Below are positions 8,261-16,849 of a DNA stretch of 64,000 nt, piece by piece. The DNA is from Albibacterium sp963696875 (GTDB lineage: Bacteria > Bacteroidota > Bacteroidia > Sphingobacteriales > Sphingobacteriaceae). The stretch covers positions 895,350-959,349 of the forward strand of contig CAVOLQ010000001.1 of NCBI GenBank assembly GCA_963696875.1, given 5' to 3'. Below the pieces are notes generated by a model. It ran no database searches, was not told the DNA's origin, and saw only the letters and a list, made by a program, of their open reading frames with translations. Within the stretch, counting starts at the first letter, position 1, and each line of letters begins with the position of its first letter. Position numbers and translations under genes: made by a program.

Positions 8261-9115
8261 TTATTTAAGCAACCATATGTCTAATAGAAAAAATACCGCA
8301 AAAATTACAGAAGCAACTCCATTTGTAGTCATAAATGCTCTGTCAATCTTGCTTAGATCTTTAGGACTTACGAGAGTATGCTGATAGATCAATAAAGCGA
8401 TGTAAAAAATCACTCCTAGGAGGTATAACCAACTTAAAGAGATGTAGAATAGAGGAAGGATGACGAATAGAGCAGAAATAACATGAAATAATTCGGATAA
8501 TCGTATCGCGCCTTTGGTGCCCAAAAGCGTGGGAATTGATTTTAACTCTTGTTTTCTATCAAATTCCTCATCTTGTAAAGCATAAATAATGTCAAATCCG
8601 CTTACCCAGAAAATTACTGCTAGGGAATAGAAGACTGGGATAATGTTAAATTCTCCCGTAATTGTTAGGTATGCGCCTAATGGAGCCAGCCCTAGGCCTA
8701 GACCTAAAACTAAATGGCAAAGTGCGGTAAACCGCTTGGTATAACTATAACCTAAGACTACGAGCAAAGCAATTGGCGAAAGATAAAAGCAAAGGGGATT
8801 GATAAACCAGGTGGTGGCAATGAATAATGCGCTATTAGCCAGTGTAAAGTAAAGGGCTTTCTTTGCGCTAATTCTTCCTGCTGGAATATCGCGAATAGCG
8901 GTTCTTGGATTTAATGCATCTATATCTCTATCTAGATACCTATTAAAAGCCATTGCTGCATTTCTGGCAAAAACCATACAGCCAACCATGAATATTAATT
9001 TCAACCAGTTAAACTCATGCTGGGTGGTTGTAATTGCTAAAAAGAAACCAATAAAAGCAAAGGGAAGAGCAAAAACACTATGTGCAAAAAGTACTAATGA
9101 AAAATATTTCTTCAT
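8261..9115 (-). CDS. UbiA family prenyltransferase, probably menaquinone pathway
   Basis: 284-aa polytopic membrane enzyme of the UbiA superfamily. Both Asp-rich motifs that bind prenyl diphosphate through magnesium are present: NRYLDRDID (about residues 58-66) and DIIYALQDEEFDR (about 174-186). It attaches an isoprenoid chain to an aromatic ring. Because ubiE (10118) and a UbiD decarboxylase (24808) are nearby, the likely substrate is a naphthoate of the futalosine menaquinone route (MqnP role). This is inferred from context. It follows engB on the same strand with a 22-bp gap. Confidence 0.85.
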   Translation of the reverse strand: MKKYFSLVLFAHSVFALPFAFIGFFLAITTTQHEFNWLKLIFMVGCMVFARNAAMAFNRYLDRDIDALNPRTAIRDIPAGRISAKKALYFTLANSALFIATTWFINPLCFYLSPIALLVVLGYSYTKRFTALCHLVLGLGLGLAPLGAYLTITGEFNIIPVFYSLAVIFWVSGFDIIYALQDEEFDRKQELKSIPTLLGTKGAIRLSELFHVISALFVILPLFYISLSWLYLLGVIFYIALLIYQHTLVSPKDLSKIDRAFMTTNGVASVIFAVFFLLDIWLLK

Positions 9116-9137
9116 TTTGAAAGATTAGATGTTGTTT

Positions 9138-9920
9138 TTAAGGATTTTCTTGGGTAGTATCAGAAGCTTCTAGATTTGTATCTTCTTGATTCGCATCACT
9201 GATTTTTTCGAGTGATGCATCGAAAGAGCCTTCATAAGACTTCGTTGAGTCATAGTGTGAATCTTGATCGATTGAATCGGTATTTTTGAGAGCGAATGTT
9301 AGCTTTTGGTTGAGAACAGGTTTTTCGAAAACCTTGTTTATATCATCAATTGCCAGTAAGATATCATCGCAACCTAGTCTTGTTTCTGATGAAGTGATGT
9401 AACTTGATGGAACTTCTTCAAACCAGGTAGATAATTTCTTTTTAAATCTCGCAACATTTTGGTCTGATTTAACACGAGATTGCTTATCCGCTTTTGTAAA
9501 TACTAGAATAAAAGGGATACTATTTTCTCCAAGCCAGCAACAGAAGTCGGTATCAATTTTTTGCGGTTCATGACGGCTATCGATTAAAACAAAAACGCAT
9601 TGTAGGTTTTCTCTTTCTCTGAGGTACCGCCTAATAAACCTTTCCCAATCGGTTCGGTTACTTTTTGAGCTTTTTGCATAGCCATAGCCTGGTAAATCCA
9701 CCAAATACCAATTGTTGTCAATTAGAAAATGATTGATTAACTGTGTTTTCCCTGGGCTTTGAGAAGTCTTGGCCAATCCTTTCTTGTTAACGATTGCGTT
9801 AATTAAGGATGATTTTCCTACATTTGATCGACCAATAAAGGCGTATTCAGGAAGGTTGGGTTCAGGTAATTTATCAACCCTTGTATTACTACAGATAAAT
9901 TCGGCGTTTTTTACGATCAT
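9138..9920 (-). CDS. engB: ribosome biogenesis GTP-binding protein EngB/YsxC with acidic tail
   Basis: 260 aa. G1 GRSNVGKSS (30-38), G3 DLPG (75-78), G4 TKAD (142-145) and G5 TSS are all present, so it should be an active GTPase in large-subunit ribosome assembly. Family members usually end near residue 200. Here about 55 further residues are rich in Asp, Glu, Ser and Thr and look disordered. A consensus promoter box ends 4 nt before the ATG. Confidence 0.93.
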   Translation of the reverse strand: MIVKNAEFICSNTRVDKLPEPNLPEYAFIGRSNVGKSSLINAIVNKKGLAKTSQSPGKTQLINHFLIDNNWYLVDLPGYGYAKSSKSNRTDWERFIRRYLRERENLQCVFVLIDSRHEPQKIDTDFCCWLGENSIPFILVFTKADKQSRVKSDQNVARFKKKLSTWFEEVPSSYITSSETRLGCDDILLAIDDINKVFEKPVLNQKLTFALKNTDSIDQDSHYDSTKSYEGSFDASLEKISDANQEDTNLEASDTTQENP

Positions 9921-9924
9921 CTTG

Positions 9925-9932
9925 CAAAGTTA
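9925..9932 (-). promoter_or_regulatory. -7 promoter box of engB
   Basis: Minus-strand TAACTTTG fits TAnnTTTG and ends only 4 nt before the ATG at 9920. This predicts a leaderless mRNA. Confidence 0.5.
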
Positions 9933-10103
9933 AAATTAAAATCTTGAAAACATTTTTTTAACGTAGTAACTCGCTTCATGGTAAAAACATTAATTACATA
10001 CTTGAAAGACTACTCGAGAGCTTGTTTGTAAGGGTATTAAGAAAGCAATCTTTTGACTCTGCAATCTAGTTGCTCAAAAATAAATAAGAATAAGGTAAAA
10101 TTG

Positions 10104-10111
10104 TATCTTTG
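10104..10111 (+). promoter_or_regulatory. -7 promoter box of ubiE
   Basis: TATCTTTG ends 6 nt before the ATG at 10118. It also overlaps the only upstream alternative start (TTG at 10109), which rules that start out if the box is used. Confidence 0.5.
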
Positions 10112-10117
10112 TGCATT

Positions 10118-10849
10118 ATGTCAAAAACTGTTACACCATATAAAGAAGCTTCCGCTGGAAAAAAGCAACAGGTAGCTAAAATGTTCGATAATATTTCTGG
10201 AACTTACGATTTTTTAAACCATTTTCTTTCCTTAGGGATTGATATGATCTGGAGAAAGAAAGCTATCCGTTCGCTGTTGTCAATTAAGCCTAAGTTGATA
10301 TTGGATGTAGCTACTGGTACTGGGGATTTTGCTTTCGAATCTTTAAAAATCCTTAATCCGGATAAAATTATAGGAGTAGATATATCACAGGGAATGCTGG
10401 ATGTGGCAAATGAAAAAATTGTTAAAAGGAACCTTCAGCATAAGTTTAAAGTGCAGTTAGGAGATTCGGAGGGACTAATATTTGAGGATCATTCTTTTGA
10501 TGCGGTTACGGTTGCTTTTGGTGTTCGAAACTTTGAAAATTTACAAAAAGGATTGGATGATATCTATCGAGTGTTGAAGCCAGGAGGAAAGGCGGTTGTA
10601 TTGGAATTTTCTAATCCTAAACATTTTCCGATCAAGCAGCTTTATAGCTTTTATTTTAATTCGGTAACCCCCTTCTTTGGTAAATTGTTCTCAAAAGATA
10701 ATAGTGCCTACAAGTACTTGCCCGAATCGGTAGCACAATTTCCTGATGGGGAGAATTTTGTTTCCTTATTGAAGAAATCCGGTTTTAAAGAGACACTATC
10801 TAGGCCGCAAACTTTTGGAATTTGTACAATTTATATAGCAAGTAAATGA
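10118..10849 (+). CDS. ubiE: demethylmenaquinone methyltransferase
   Basis: 243-aa SAM-dependent methyltransferase. The SAM motif LDVATGTGDF lies near residues 67-76, and the family segments NHFLSLGIDMIWR and VAFGVRNFEN are intact. It methylates demethylmenaquinone in the last step of menaquinone synthesis. I chose the ATG at 10118 because the upstream TTG lies inside the promoter box. porT follows after 8 bp, an order I recall from other Bacteroidetes. Confidence 0.93.
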   Translation: MSKTVTPYKEASAGKKQQVAKMFDNISGTYDFLNHFLSLGIDMIWRKKAIRSLLSIKPKLILDVATGTGDFAFESLKILNPDKIIGVDISQGMLDVANEKIVKRNLQHKFKVQLGDSEGLIFEDHSFDAVTVAFGVRNFENLQKGLDDIYRVLKPGGKAVVLEFSNPKHFPIKQLYSFYFNSVTPFFGKLFSKDNSAYKYLPESVAQFPDGENFVSLLKKSGFKETLSRPQTFGICTIYIASK

Positions 10850-10857
10850 GTTAGTAG

Positions 10858-11529
10858 ATGAAGAGACTTTTACTTATTGGTTTAGTGGTTTTCATTAGTT
10901 TTCCCAGTATTGCTCAGCAACGTTGGGGTGGGGGTGTAGATTATGAGGAAATTCATTTTGGATTTTCCTTTCATTATGTAGCTTCTTCTTTTAAAGTTTT
11001 TTCAAGAGATAATCGGATACAATCTCCACTAAAAACAGGAGTTGGTCTGGGTTTATTGTCAAATTTAAAACTTGGTGAGAATTCAGATTTACGTTTTAAT
11101 CCCATAATTTTATTTGCAAAGAAAAAGTTGGATTTTAACTATGACCCCGAGGTTCCAATTTCAAAGTCTGTAAAAGCTTCCCTGCTTGAATTGCCTTTAA
11201 CCTTTAAATTTAAATCTGACCGCCGTGAGAACTACAGAATATATTTGTTAGGTGGAGGCAAATATTCACGAAATATAGTTCCCAATAACAAGCTTGACGA
11301 TAGTGGCTTGTCGGCTGACGAAAAGTTTATTAAAATAAAATCCGATTTTTTTTCATATGAATTTGGTTTGGGCGTTGATATTTATTTTGAATATTTTAAA
11401 ATGTCTCCCGAAATAAAATGGTCACAGAGTTTTGGAAATGTATTGGATAAACGTGAACCGAATAACTTTACTGATCCTATTGATAAACTACTCTTACGTA
11501 CCATCCAATTCAGTTTAGTTTTTGAATAA
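10858..11529 (+). CDS. porT: PorT/SprT-like outer membrane beta-barrel protein
   Basis: 223 aa with a signal peptide ending around residue 19 (SIAQQ). The mature N terminus GGGVDYEEIHFGFSF and alternating beta strands to the terminal FSLVFE fit the PorT family, which is needed for type IX secretion in Porphyromonas and for gliding (SprT) in Flavobacterium. Its place directly behind ubiE supports the call. It is a divergent family with no catalytic motif, so the identification rests on length, topology and neighbourhood. Confidence 0.7.
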   Translation: MKRLLLIGLVVFISFPSIAQQRWGGGVDYEEIHFGFSFHYVASSFKVFSRDNRIQSPLKTGVGLGLLSNLKLGENSDLRFNPIILFAKKKLDFNYDPEVPISKSVKASLLELPLTFKFKSDRRENYRIYLLGGGKYSRNIVPNNKLDDSGLSADEKFIKIKSDFFSYEFGLGVDIYFEYFKMSPEIKWSQSFGNVLDKREPNNFTDPIDKLLLRTIQFSLVFE

Positions 11530-11548
11530 GCATAAAAGAAACATAAAA

Positions 11549-12307
11549 ATGAAAAAAATCGCAATGATAACTGGAGCAAGCGCGGGTATTGGGAAAGCCT
11601 GTGCAGAGGTTTTCGCCAAAGAAGGCTTTAACTTAATTCTTTCTGCAAGGAGGATAGAGAAATTGGAAGATTTATCGGCTAAGCTAAAAGCCGAATTTGA
11701 TATAGAAGTTATGATACTTCAAATGGATGTAAGGATTAAATCTGAAGTTGAAAACGGTTGGGAGAGTTTAAGTGAAAAATGGAAGAAGGTAGATTTATTG
11801 ATCAATAATGCGGGATTAAGTCAAGGTCTAGACCCGATTTTTTCGGGCGATACAGACGACTGGGATAGAATGATTGATACAAATATAAAGGGTTTGCTTT
11901 ATGTGAGTCGTATTGTTTTGCCCCAAATGAAAGAACGTAAATCGGGTCATGTTATTAATATAGGATCAATTGCAGGTAAGGAAGTTTATCCTAACGGTAA
12001 CGTATATTGTGCGACAAAACATGCTGTAGATGCGCTAAACAAAGCAATGCGCATAGATTTGCTTCCCTACGGAATAAAAGTGTCGGCTTTGCATCCTGGT
12101 GCAGTTGAAACTGAGTTTTCGATAGTACGATTTAAAGGGGATGAAGAAAGAGCTCATCAAGTTTATATGGGTTTCGAGCCTTTGGTAGCTCAGGATATTG
12201 CAGAGGCAGCATGGTATGTAGTATCAAGGCCACACCATGTCAATATTAATGAAATGATTATCATGCCTGCTGCTCAAGCAAATGGTACTATGATTAACAA
12301 ACAATAG
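11549..12307 (+). CDS. SDR family oxidoreductase, YdfG-like
   Basis: 252-aa classical short-chain dehydrogenase. The nucleotide-binding motif TGASAGIG is at the N terminus, NNAG and the catalytic Ser/Tyr/Lys set (GSIAG, YCATK) are all present. It resembles NADP-dependent 3-hydroxy acid/serine dehydrogenases of the YdfG group. I prefer the ATG at 11549: the longer frame from 11522 would overlap porT and adds only a basic, unfolded-looking leader. Substrate unknown. Confidence 0.88.
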   Translation: MKKIAMITGASAGIGKACAEVFAKEGFNLILSARRIEKLEDLSAKLKAEFDIEVMILQMDVRIKSEVENGWESLSEKWKKVDLLINNAGLSQGLDPIFSGDTDDWDRMIDTNIKGLLYVSRIVLPQMKERKSGHVINIGSIAGKEVYPNGNVYCATKHAVDALNKAMRIDLLPYGIKVSALHPGAVETEFSIVRFKGDEERAHQVYMGFEPLVAQDIAEAAWYVVSRPHHVNINEMIIMPAAQANGTMINKQ

Positions 12308-12350
12308 CGCTAATAATTTGTCATTAAATTAAAAAGCCTTTCAGAATGAG

Positions 12351-12358
12351 TACTTTTG
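12351..12358 (+). promoter_or_regulatory. -7 promoter box of the yqeY-like gene
   Basis: TACTTTTG fits TAnnTTTG and ends 16 nt before the ATG at 12375. Confidence 0.45.
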
Positions 12359-12374
12359 TATAAAACAAATTAAC

Positions 12375-12824
12375 ATGTCATTACAAGATAAAATCGATCA
12401 AGATATAAAAGCAGCTATGTTAGCCAAGGACAGTATTAGTCTAAGAGGTTTGAGAGCAATTAAATCTGCTGTTTTATTAGCTAAAACGGAAAAAGGAAAT
12501 ACAGAACTTAATGAAGAAGCGGAAATTAAACTCTTGCAGAGATTGGTAAAGCAGCGGAAGGAATCGTCGGAAATTTACCAAGAGCAGAATCGTCCAGATT
12601 TGCTGGCAGTTGAGAATGAGGAACTCGCGGTAATTGAAAAGTACTTGCCAGCGCAACTCAGCCGCGAAGAGATCGAATCTAAAATAAAGGAAATTTTTGC
12701 CCATCATGGCTTATCAGGAATGAAGGACATGGGCAAGGCCATGGGTTTAGTTAATTCTGCGTTAGCGGGTAAAGCGGATGGAAAAACCATGTCAGAAATA
12801 GTAAAAACTCTTTTGGCATCTTAA
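12375..12824 (+). CDS. GatB/YqeY domain protein
   Basis: 149-aa all-helical protein of the YqeY family, which resembles the C-terminal tRNA-binding part of amidotransferase subunit GatB. Family segments are clear: RGLRAIKSA near residue 23, KQRKESSEIY in the middle, AVIEKYLPAQLS and a final GKADGKTMSEIVK. Its exact cellular role is not established. It has its own promoter box. Confidence 0.92.
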   Translation: MSLQDKIDQDIKAAMLAKDSISLRGLRAIKSAVLLAKTEKGNTELNEEAEIKLLQRLVKQRKESSEIYQEQNRPDLLAVENEELAVIEKYLPAQLSREEIESKIKEIFAHHGLSGMKDMGKAMGLVNSALAGKADGKTMSEIVKTLLAS

Positions 12825-12892
12825 ATATATTCTTTGTGCAAAAGGAAAAAATGCTACATTTAGCGAAAAATAAGTTACAATTTTAAGAACTC

Positions 12893-13651
12893 ATGAATCT
12901 AACCATAAAGGAAGAAAAAGGATTTAAATATATAGAAGAAGGCGAAGGGGAAGTGCTGATACTTTTGCATGGATTGATGGGTGCTTTAAGTAATTGGGAA
13001 GAAGTTATCAATAAATTTAAAACTAAGTATAAGGTTATTATACCTATGTTGCCCATATATGAAATGCCCATTATTACAACCGGCGTAAAAAGTCTTTCCA
13101 TTTTTTTAGCAAAATTTGTAAAATTTAAGGGCTTAGATAACTTCGTATTAATTGGTAACTCATTAGGCGGTCACGTTGCTTTAATGTATGTATTAAAGCA
13201 TCCTGAAAAGGTAAAAGCTTTGGTACTGGCAGGAAGTTCTGGACTATATGAAGATTCTTTTGGCGGCTCTTTTCCAAAAAGAGAGAATTACGAATACATA
13301 AAGGAAAAAGTTGCTTTTACGTTTTACGATCCTAAGACAGCAAGCCCAGAACTTGTAGACGAAGTATTTGCTACTGTGAACAATCGGGAGAAAGTAATTC
13401 GTATATTAGCAATGGCCAAATCAGCTATTCGCCATAATATGGCTAAAGATTTACCTAAAATAAAAGTTAGATCTTGTATAATTTGGGGAAAAGATGATAA
13501 AGTTACTCCTCCAAGGGTAGCCGAACAGTTTCATGAACTTTTGAGCAATTCGGAACTACACTGGGTGGATAAATGCGGACATGCACCAATGATGGAGCGG
13601 CCTGAAGAGTTTAACCTTCTTTTAAATGGTTTTTTGAATGAATTTTGTTAA
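12893..13651 (+). CDS. alpha/beta-fold hydrolase
   Basis: 252-aa serine hydrolase. HGLMG near residue 26 forms the oxyanion region, the nucleophile elbow is GNSLGG (about 86-91), the acidic residue is probably in WGKDDKVTP, and the histidine is in CGHAPMMERP near the C terminus. It is soluble with no signal peptide. It heads a group with the CBS protein and nadK (35- and 45-bp gaps). Substrate unknown. Confidence 0.88.
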   Translation: MNLTIKEEKGFKYIEEGEGEVLILLHGLMGALSNWEEVINKFKTKYKVIIPMLPIYEMPIITTGVKSLSIFLAKFVKFKGLDNFVLIGNSLGGHVALMYVLKHPEKVKALVLAGSSGLYEDSFGGSFPKRENYEYIKEKVAFTFYDPKTASPELVDEVFATVNNREKVIRILAMAKSAIRHNMAKDLPKIKVRSCIIWGKDDKVTPPRVAEQFHELLSNSELHWVDKCGHAPMMERPEEFNLLLNGFLNEFC

Positions 13652-13686
13652 ACTTATGGTGAGATCCATTGTTTAATAAATAAAAT

Positions 13687-14346
13687 ATGATTGCAGGAGA
13701 GATAATTTCTGAAGACATTTATCCAGTAAAGCCCTCTGATAAGATTAGAGTGGTGTTGGATAGGATGCAAGAAAACCACGTTGGTCAATTGCCTGTGGTC
13801 AAAAACAACCAATTTCTAGGTTTATTAAACGAGGATGATCTTGTTTCAAAGTCTGAAAAAGCACTCGTAAAATCAATGGAATATGATCATGAATTGCTTT
13901 TCGCTTATGAAAATCAACACATTTATGATGTTATTCGTCTCTTCTATGTCCACCAATTAGACGTTTTACCTGTGCTTACTGAAAAGTACGGCTATGTTGG
14001 TGTTATTACTTTAAGAGGCATAGTGGATCATATGACTTTGCTTACTGGTTCTGGAGAGACAGGTGGAATAATCGTATTAGAAATAAATCATCGTGACAAT
14101 GCGCTTTCCCATATCGCTCAAATTGTTGAATCTGACAATGCACAGATAATGAGCTCATATGTGCGATCTTTTCCAGATTCAACTCGAATGGAAATTACTA
14201 TCAAATTAAACCGTACTGATATATCCTCCATTATTGCCTCCTTTTTGAGGTACGATTATATCGTAAAAGCCACTTTTAACGATGCCAAGGTTTATGATTC
14301 TTCGCAAGACCGTTATGATCAGTTGATGAATTATTTGAATATGTAA
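13687..14346 (+). CDS. CBS domain pair protein with C-terminal ACT-like region
   Basis: 219 aa. Two CBS motifs fill about residues 5-125 (ends GLLNEDDLVS and GVITLRGIVDHM) and probably bind adenine nucleotides. The remaining 90 residues, starting GGIIVLEINHRDN, have an ACT-like strand/helix pattern. It is probably a ligand-sensing regulator. It lies just before nadK, so a link to NAD(P) or adenylate levels is possible but unproven. Confidence 0.8.
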   Translation: MIAGEIISEDIYPVKPSDKIRVVLDRMQENHVGQLPVVKNNQFLGLLNEDDLVSKSEKALVKSMEYDHELLFAYENQHIYDVIRLFYVHQLDVLPVLTEKYGYVGVITLRGIVDHMTLLTGSGETGGIIVLEINHRDNALSHIAQIVESDNAQIMSSYVRSFPDSTRMEITIKLNRTDISSIIASFLRYDYIVKATFNDAKVYDSSQDRYDQLMNYLNM

Positions 14347-14349
14347 ACC

Positions 14350-14357
14350 TATATTTG
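14350..14357 (+). promoter_or_regulatory. -7 promoter box of nadK
   Basis: TATATTTG fits TAnnTTTG and ends 34 nt before the ATG at 14392. It lies directly behind the stop codon of the CBS gene. Confidence 0.45.
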
Positions 14358-14391
14358 ATTTATACTCTTTATCAAATAAAAAACGAGATAA

Positions 14392-15276
14392 ATGAAAATT
14401 GCTATATACGGAAGAGAATTCCAACCTACTGTTAGTAATTATGTGCGTCAGCTGTTTGAATTACTCGCAGAAAAAAACGTGGAACTCTGGGTTTACGGTA
14501 AATTTAAACAATTTTTAACGAAAGAATATGATGTCGCTCATCAATCTAAGAGCTTCACTAAGCTTAAAGACTTGCCTTCTGACATAAAGTTCATGTTAAG
14601 CTTAGGTGGTGACGGGACCATGCTTGCTGCAGTGTCGATTCTTCGAGACTCCAACATTCCGATTACTGGAATTAATCTTGGTCGGCTGGGTTTTTTAGCT
14701 AGTATCAATAAAGACAATATAGACAATGCCTTAGGCTCGCTATTGAATGACGATTATACGATCGAAAAGAGGACCTTGCTGGCCGTTAAAGCAGAAAACT
14801 CTGTTTTATTTAATGGGGATAGCTTTGCCCTAAACGATATTACGCTGATAAAACGAGATACGTCGGCGATGATTACGCTGAATGTTTTTCTAAATGGAGA
14901 ACTTTTAAACGAATATTGGGCGGACGGACTAATTCTCGCAACACCAACCGGCTCTACCGCCTATTCATTGAGTTGTGGAGGCCCTATTATCTCACCAGGC
15001 TCTGGGAATTTTGTTATCACACCAATTTCGCCACATAATCTTAATGTTAGGCCCTTAGTAATTTCAGATGAAGATATATTGAACATAGAAATCGAAAGTC
15101 GAGGCGATCGTTTTTTGCTTTCTTGTGATTCGAGGACCGCAGATGTAAGTACCAAGGAGAAAATTACAATTTCTAAGGCAGACTTTTCAATTAATCTCAT
15201 TCGATTAAAGCATGAAAGTTTCTTTTCAACTTTACGCGAAAAACTACTATGGGGATTGGACACCAGAAACTATTAA
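14392..15276 (+). CDS. nadK: NAD kinase
   Basis: 294-aa ATP-NAD kinase. The diagnostic GGDGT motif is at 72-76, followed by NLGRLGFLA (about 96-104) and the second glycine-rich motif TPTGSTAYSLSCGGP. It makes NADP from NAD in the cytoplasm. It begins a Bacteroidetes gene order seen here in full: nadK, porG-like, uppS, bamA, two skp genes. Confidence 0.96.
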   Translation: MKIAIYGREFQPTVSNYVRQLFELLAEKNVELWVYGKFKQFLTKEYDVAHQSKSFTKLKDLPSDIKFMLSLGGDGTMLAAVSILRDSNIPITGINLGRLGFLASINKDNIDNALGSLLNDDYTIEKRTLLAVKAENSVLFNGDSFALNDITLIKRDTSAMITLNVFLNGELLNEYWADGLILATPTGSTAYSLSCGGPIISPGSGNFVITPISPHNLNVRPLVISDEDILNIEIESRGDRFLLSCDSRTADVSTKEKITISKADFSINLIRLKHESFFSTLREKLLWGLDTRNY

Positions 15277-15298
15277 TTCGACAATTGACTAATTGTTT

Positions 15299-15306
15299 TA
15301 TCTTTG
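15299..15306 (+). promoter_or_regulatory. -7 promoter box of the porG-like gene
   Basis: TATCTTTG fits TAnnTTTG and ends 12 nt before the ATG at 15319. Confidence 0.5.
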
Positions 15307-15318
15307 CCTTTGTAAAAT

Positions 15319-15984
15319 ATGAAGTTTTTTTCTAAAGGAGTTATTCTGTTGTTTGTGTCTCTTAACCTTATTCCGCGTACTATAAAAGCGCAAGACTGGG
15401 AATACGGATTTTCTGTAGGAACATCTGGCTATATGGGGGAATATAATCCTGATAATATTTTTAAATTTAATTCGCTTTCAGGCTCTGTGGGGGCGAAGTA
15501 TAATTTTAATTCGACGTGGGGAGTGAGGGCTAGTGTTTCTATATTAGGTATAAAGTGGGATGATGGTCAATTGGTTAAGGGTAGTAAGACTTTAGGTGAG
15601 CTGTCAATTTTGCCAGAGTTTAATTTTTTTAAATTTGAGCCTAAAAAAACGAGAAATGCTTTCACGTCTTATGTATTTGCAGGGATAGGAGCAGTTCATT
15701 TTAAATACTTTAAAGCTATACCCTCTCAGATTGATTCTATTATTCCTAGCACGAAGGCTGTTATTCCTTTTGGTGCAGGTTTAAAATACAATTTAAAGGG
15801 AGCTTTATCGTTAAATACAAATATAGAATATAGGCTGGCTATTACAAATGTATTAGACGACGAATTCGGCGGTAACGTATGGGATAAAAATATATTCAAA
15901 AGCATTAATAATTTGGATTCCTACATGACCTTCCAAATTGGATTAACGTATACTTTTTTTAAACAGGGATGTCCTACATGGTAA
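15319..15984 (+). CDS. porG: PorG-like outer membrane protein (DUF6089 type)
   Basis: 221 aa with a signal peptide of about 25 residues (ends IKAQ). The mature protein starts with a YGFSVGTSGYMGEYNPDN segment typical of DUF6089 and continues as a small beta barrel. PorG in Porphyromonas is an outer-membrane part of the type IX secretion ring. The position between nadK and uppS/bamA is the conserved one, as I recall it. The sequence family is divergent, so the call leans on context. Confidence 0.7.
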   Translation: MKFFSKGVILLFVSLNLIPRTIKAQDWEYGFSVGTSGYMGEYNPDNIFKFNSLSGSVGAKYNFNSTWGVRASVSILGIKWDDGQLVKGSKTLGELSILPEFNFFKFEPKKTRNAFTSYVFAGIGAVHFKYFKAIPSQIDSIIPSTKAVIPFGAGLKYNLKGALSLNTNIEYRLAITNVLDDEFGGNVWDKNIFKSINNLDSYMTFQIGLTYTFFKQGCPTW

Positions 15985-15992
15985 AATAAACA

Positions 15993-16739
15993 ATGGAGTT
16001 AAAAAGTCAGATCGATTCCGGGAACTTACCCCAACATATTGCCATCATTATGGATGGAAATGGCCGTTGGGCTAAGGAAAGAGGGAAATTTCGTGTTTTT
16101 GGGCATCACCATGGTGTAGAATCGGTACGTCAGGTAGTGGAAGCTGCAGTTGAATTAGGTATCCCGTTTCTTACTCTTTATGCTTTTTCTTCTGAAAATT
16201 GGAGTCGACCTAAATATGAAGTGGCCGCATTGATGGAGATTTTAGTTTCCTCTATAAATAAGGAAACTAAGACTTTAATGAAAAACGGGGTCAAACTTAA
16301 AGCAATTGGTGATTTGGGGCAACTGCCGGAAGCCTGTATGAAGCAGTTGAAAAAAACGATTGAAAAAACGGCTAATAATACAAAGTGCACTTTAATTTTA
16401 GCATTAAGTTACAGCTCGAAACAAGAGATTGTTGAGGCAGCCCGTTCCTTGGCATCTAAAGTGCAGTTCGGAGAATTAAGCCTTGAGGATATTAACGAAG
16501 AAATGTTTTCAAAATCTTTGTATACAAAAGATTTCCCTGATCCAGAGTTGATGATCAGAACAAGTGGGGAAATTCGTATTAGTAACTTTCTTCTTTGGCA
16601 GCTGGCCTACGCTGAATTGTACTTTACAGATAAAATGTGGCCAGACTTTAAAAAGGAAGATTTCTATTTGGCTATTTTGGCATATCAGAAGCGGGAAAGG
16701 CGCTTTGGGAAAATAAGTGAGCAAATAATAAAAAGATAA
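15993..16739 (+). CDS. uppS: isoprenyl transferase (undecaprenyl diphosphate synthase type)
   Basis: 248-aa cis-prenyltransferase. The catalytic motif MDGNGRWA covers about residues 20-27 (D21), FSSENW is near 65, and the C-terminal RTSGEIRISNFLLWQ motif is present. It makes the C55 lipid carrier for peptidoglycan and surface polysaccharides. It starts 8 bp after the porG-like gene and so is likely co-transcribed with it. Confidence 0.96.
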   Translation: MELKSQIDSGNLPQHIAIIMDGNGRWAKERGKFRVFGHHHGVESVRQVVEAAVELGIPFLTLYAFSSENWSRPKYEVAALMEILVSSINKETKTLMKNGVKLKAIGDLGQLPEACMKQLKKTIEKTANNTKCTLILALSYSSKQEIVEAARSLASKVQFGELSLEDINEEMFSKSLYTKDFPDPELMIRTSGEIRISNFLLWQLAYAELYFTDKMWPDFKKEDFYLAILAYQKRERRFGKISEQIIKR

Positions 16740-16849
16740 AAGAGAAAAAGTGCAATTTTCTAGTTTATTTCTGCTTTTTTTGCATAGATTAATACTTTAA
16801 CAAAATTTAACAACTGTTTGCGCTACTTTAGCAGCGTTATTATATATCA

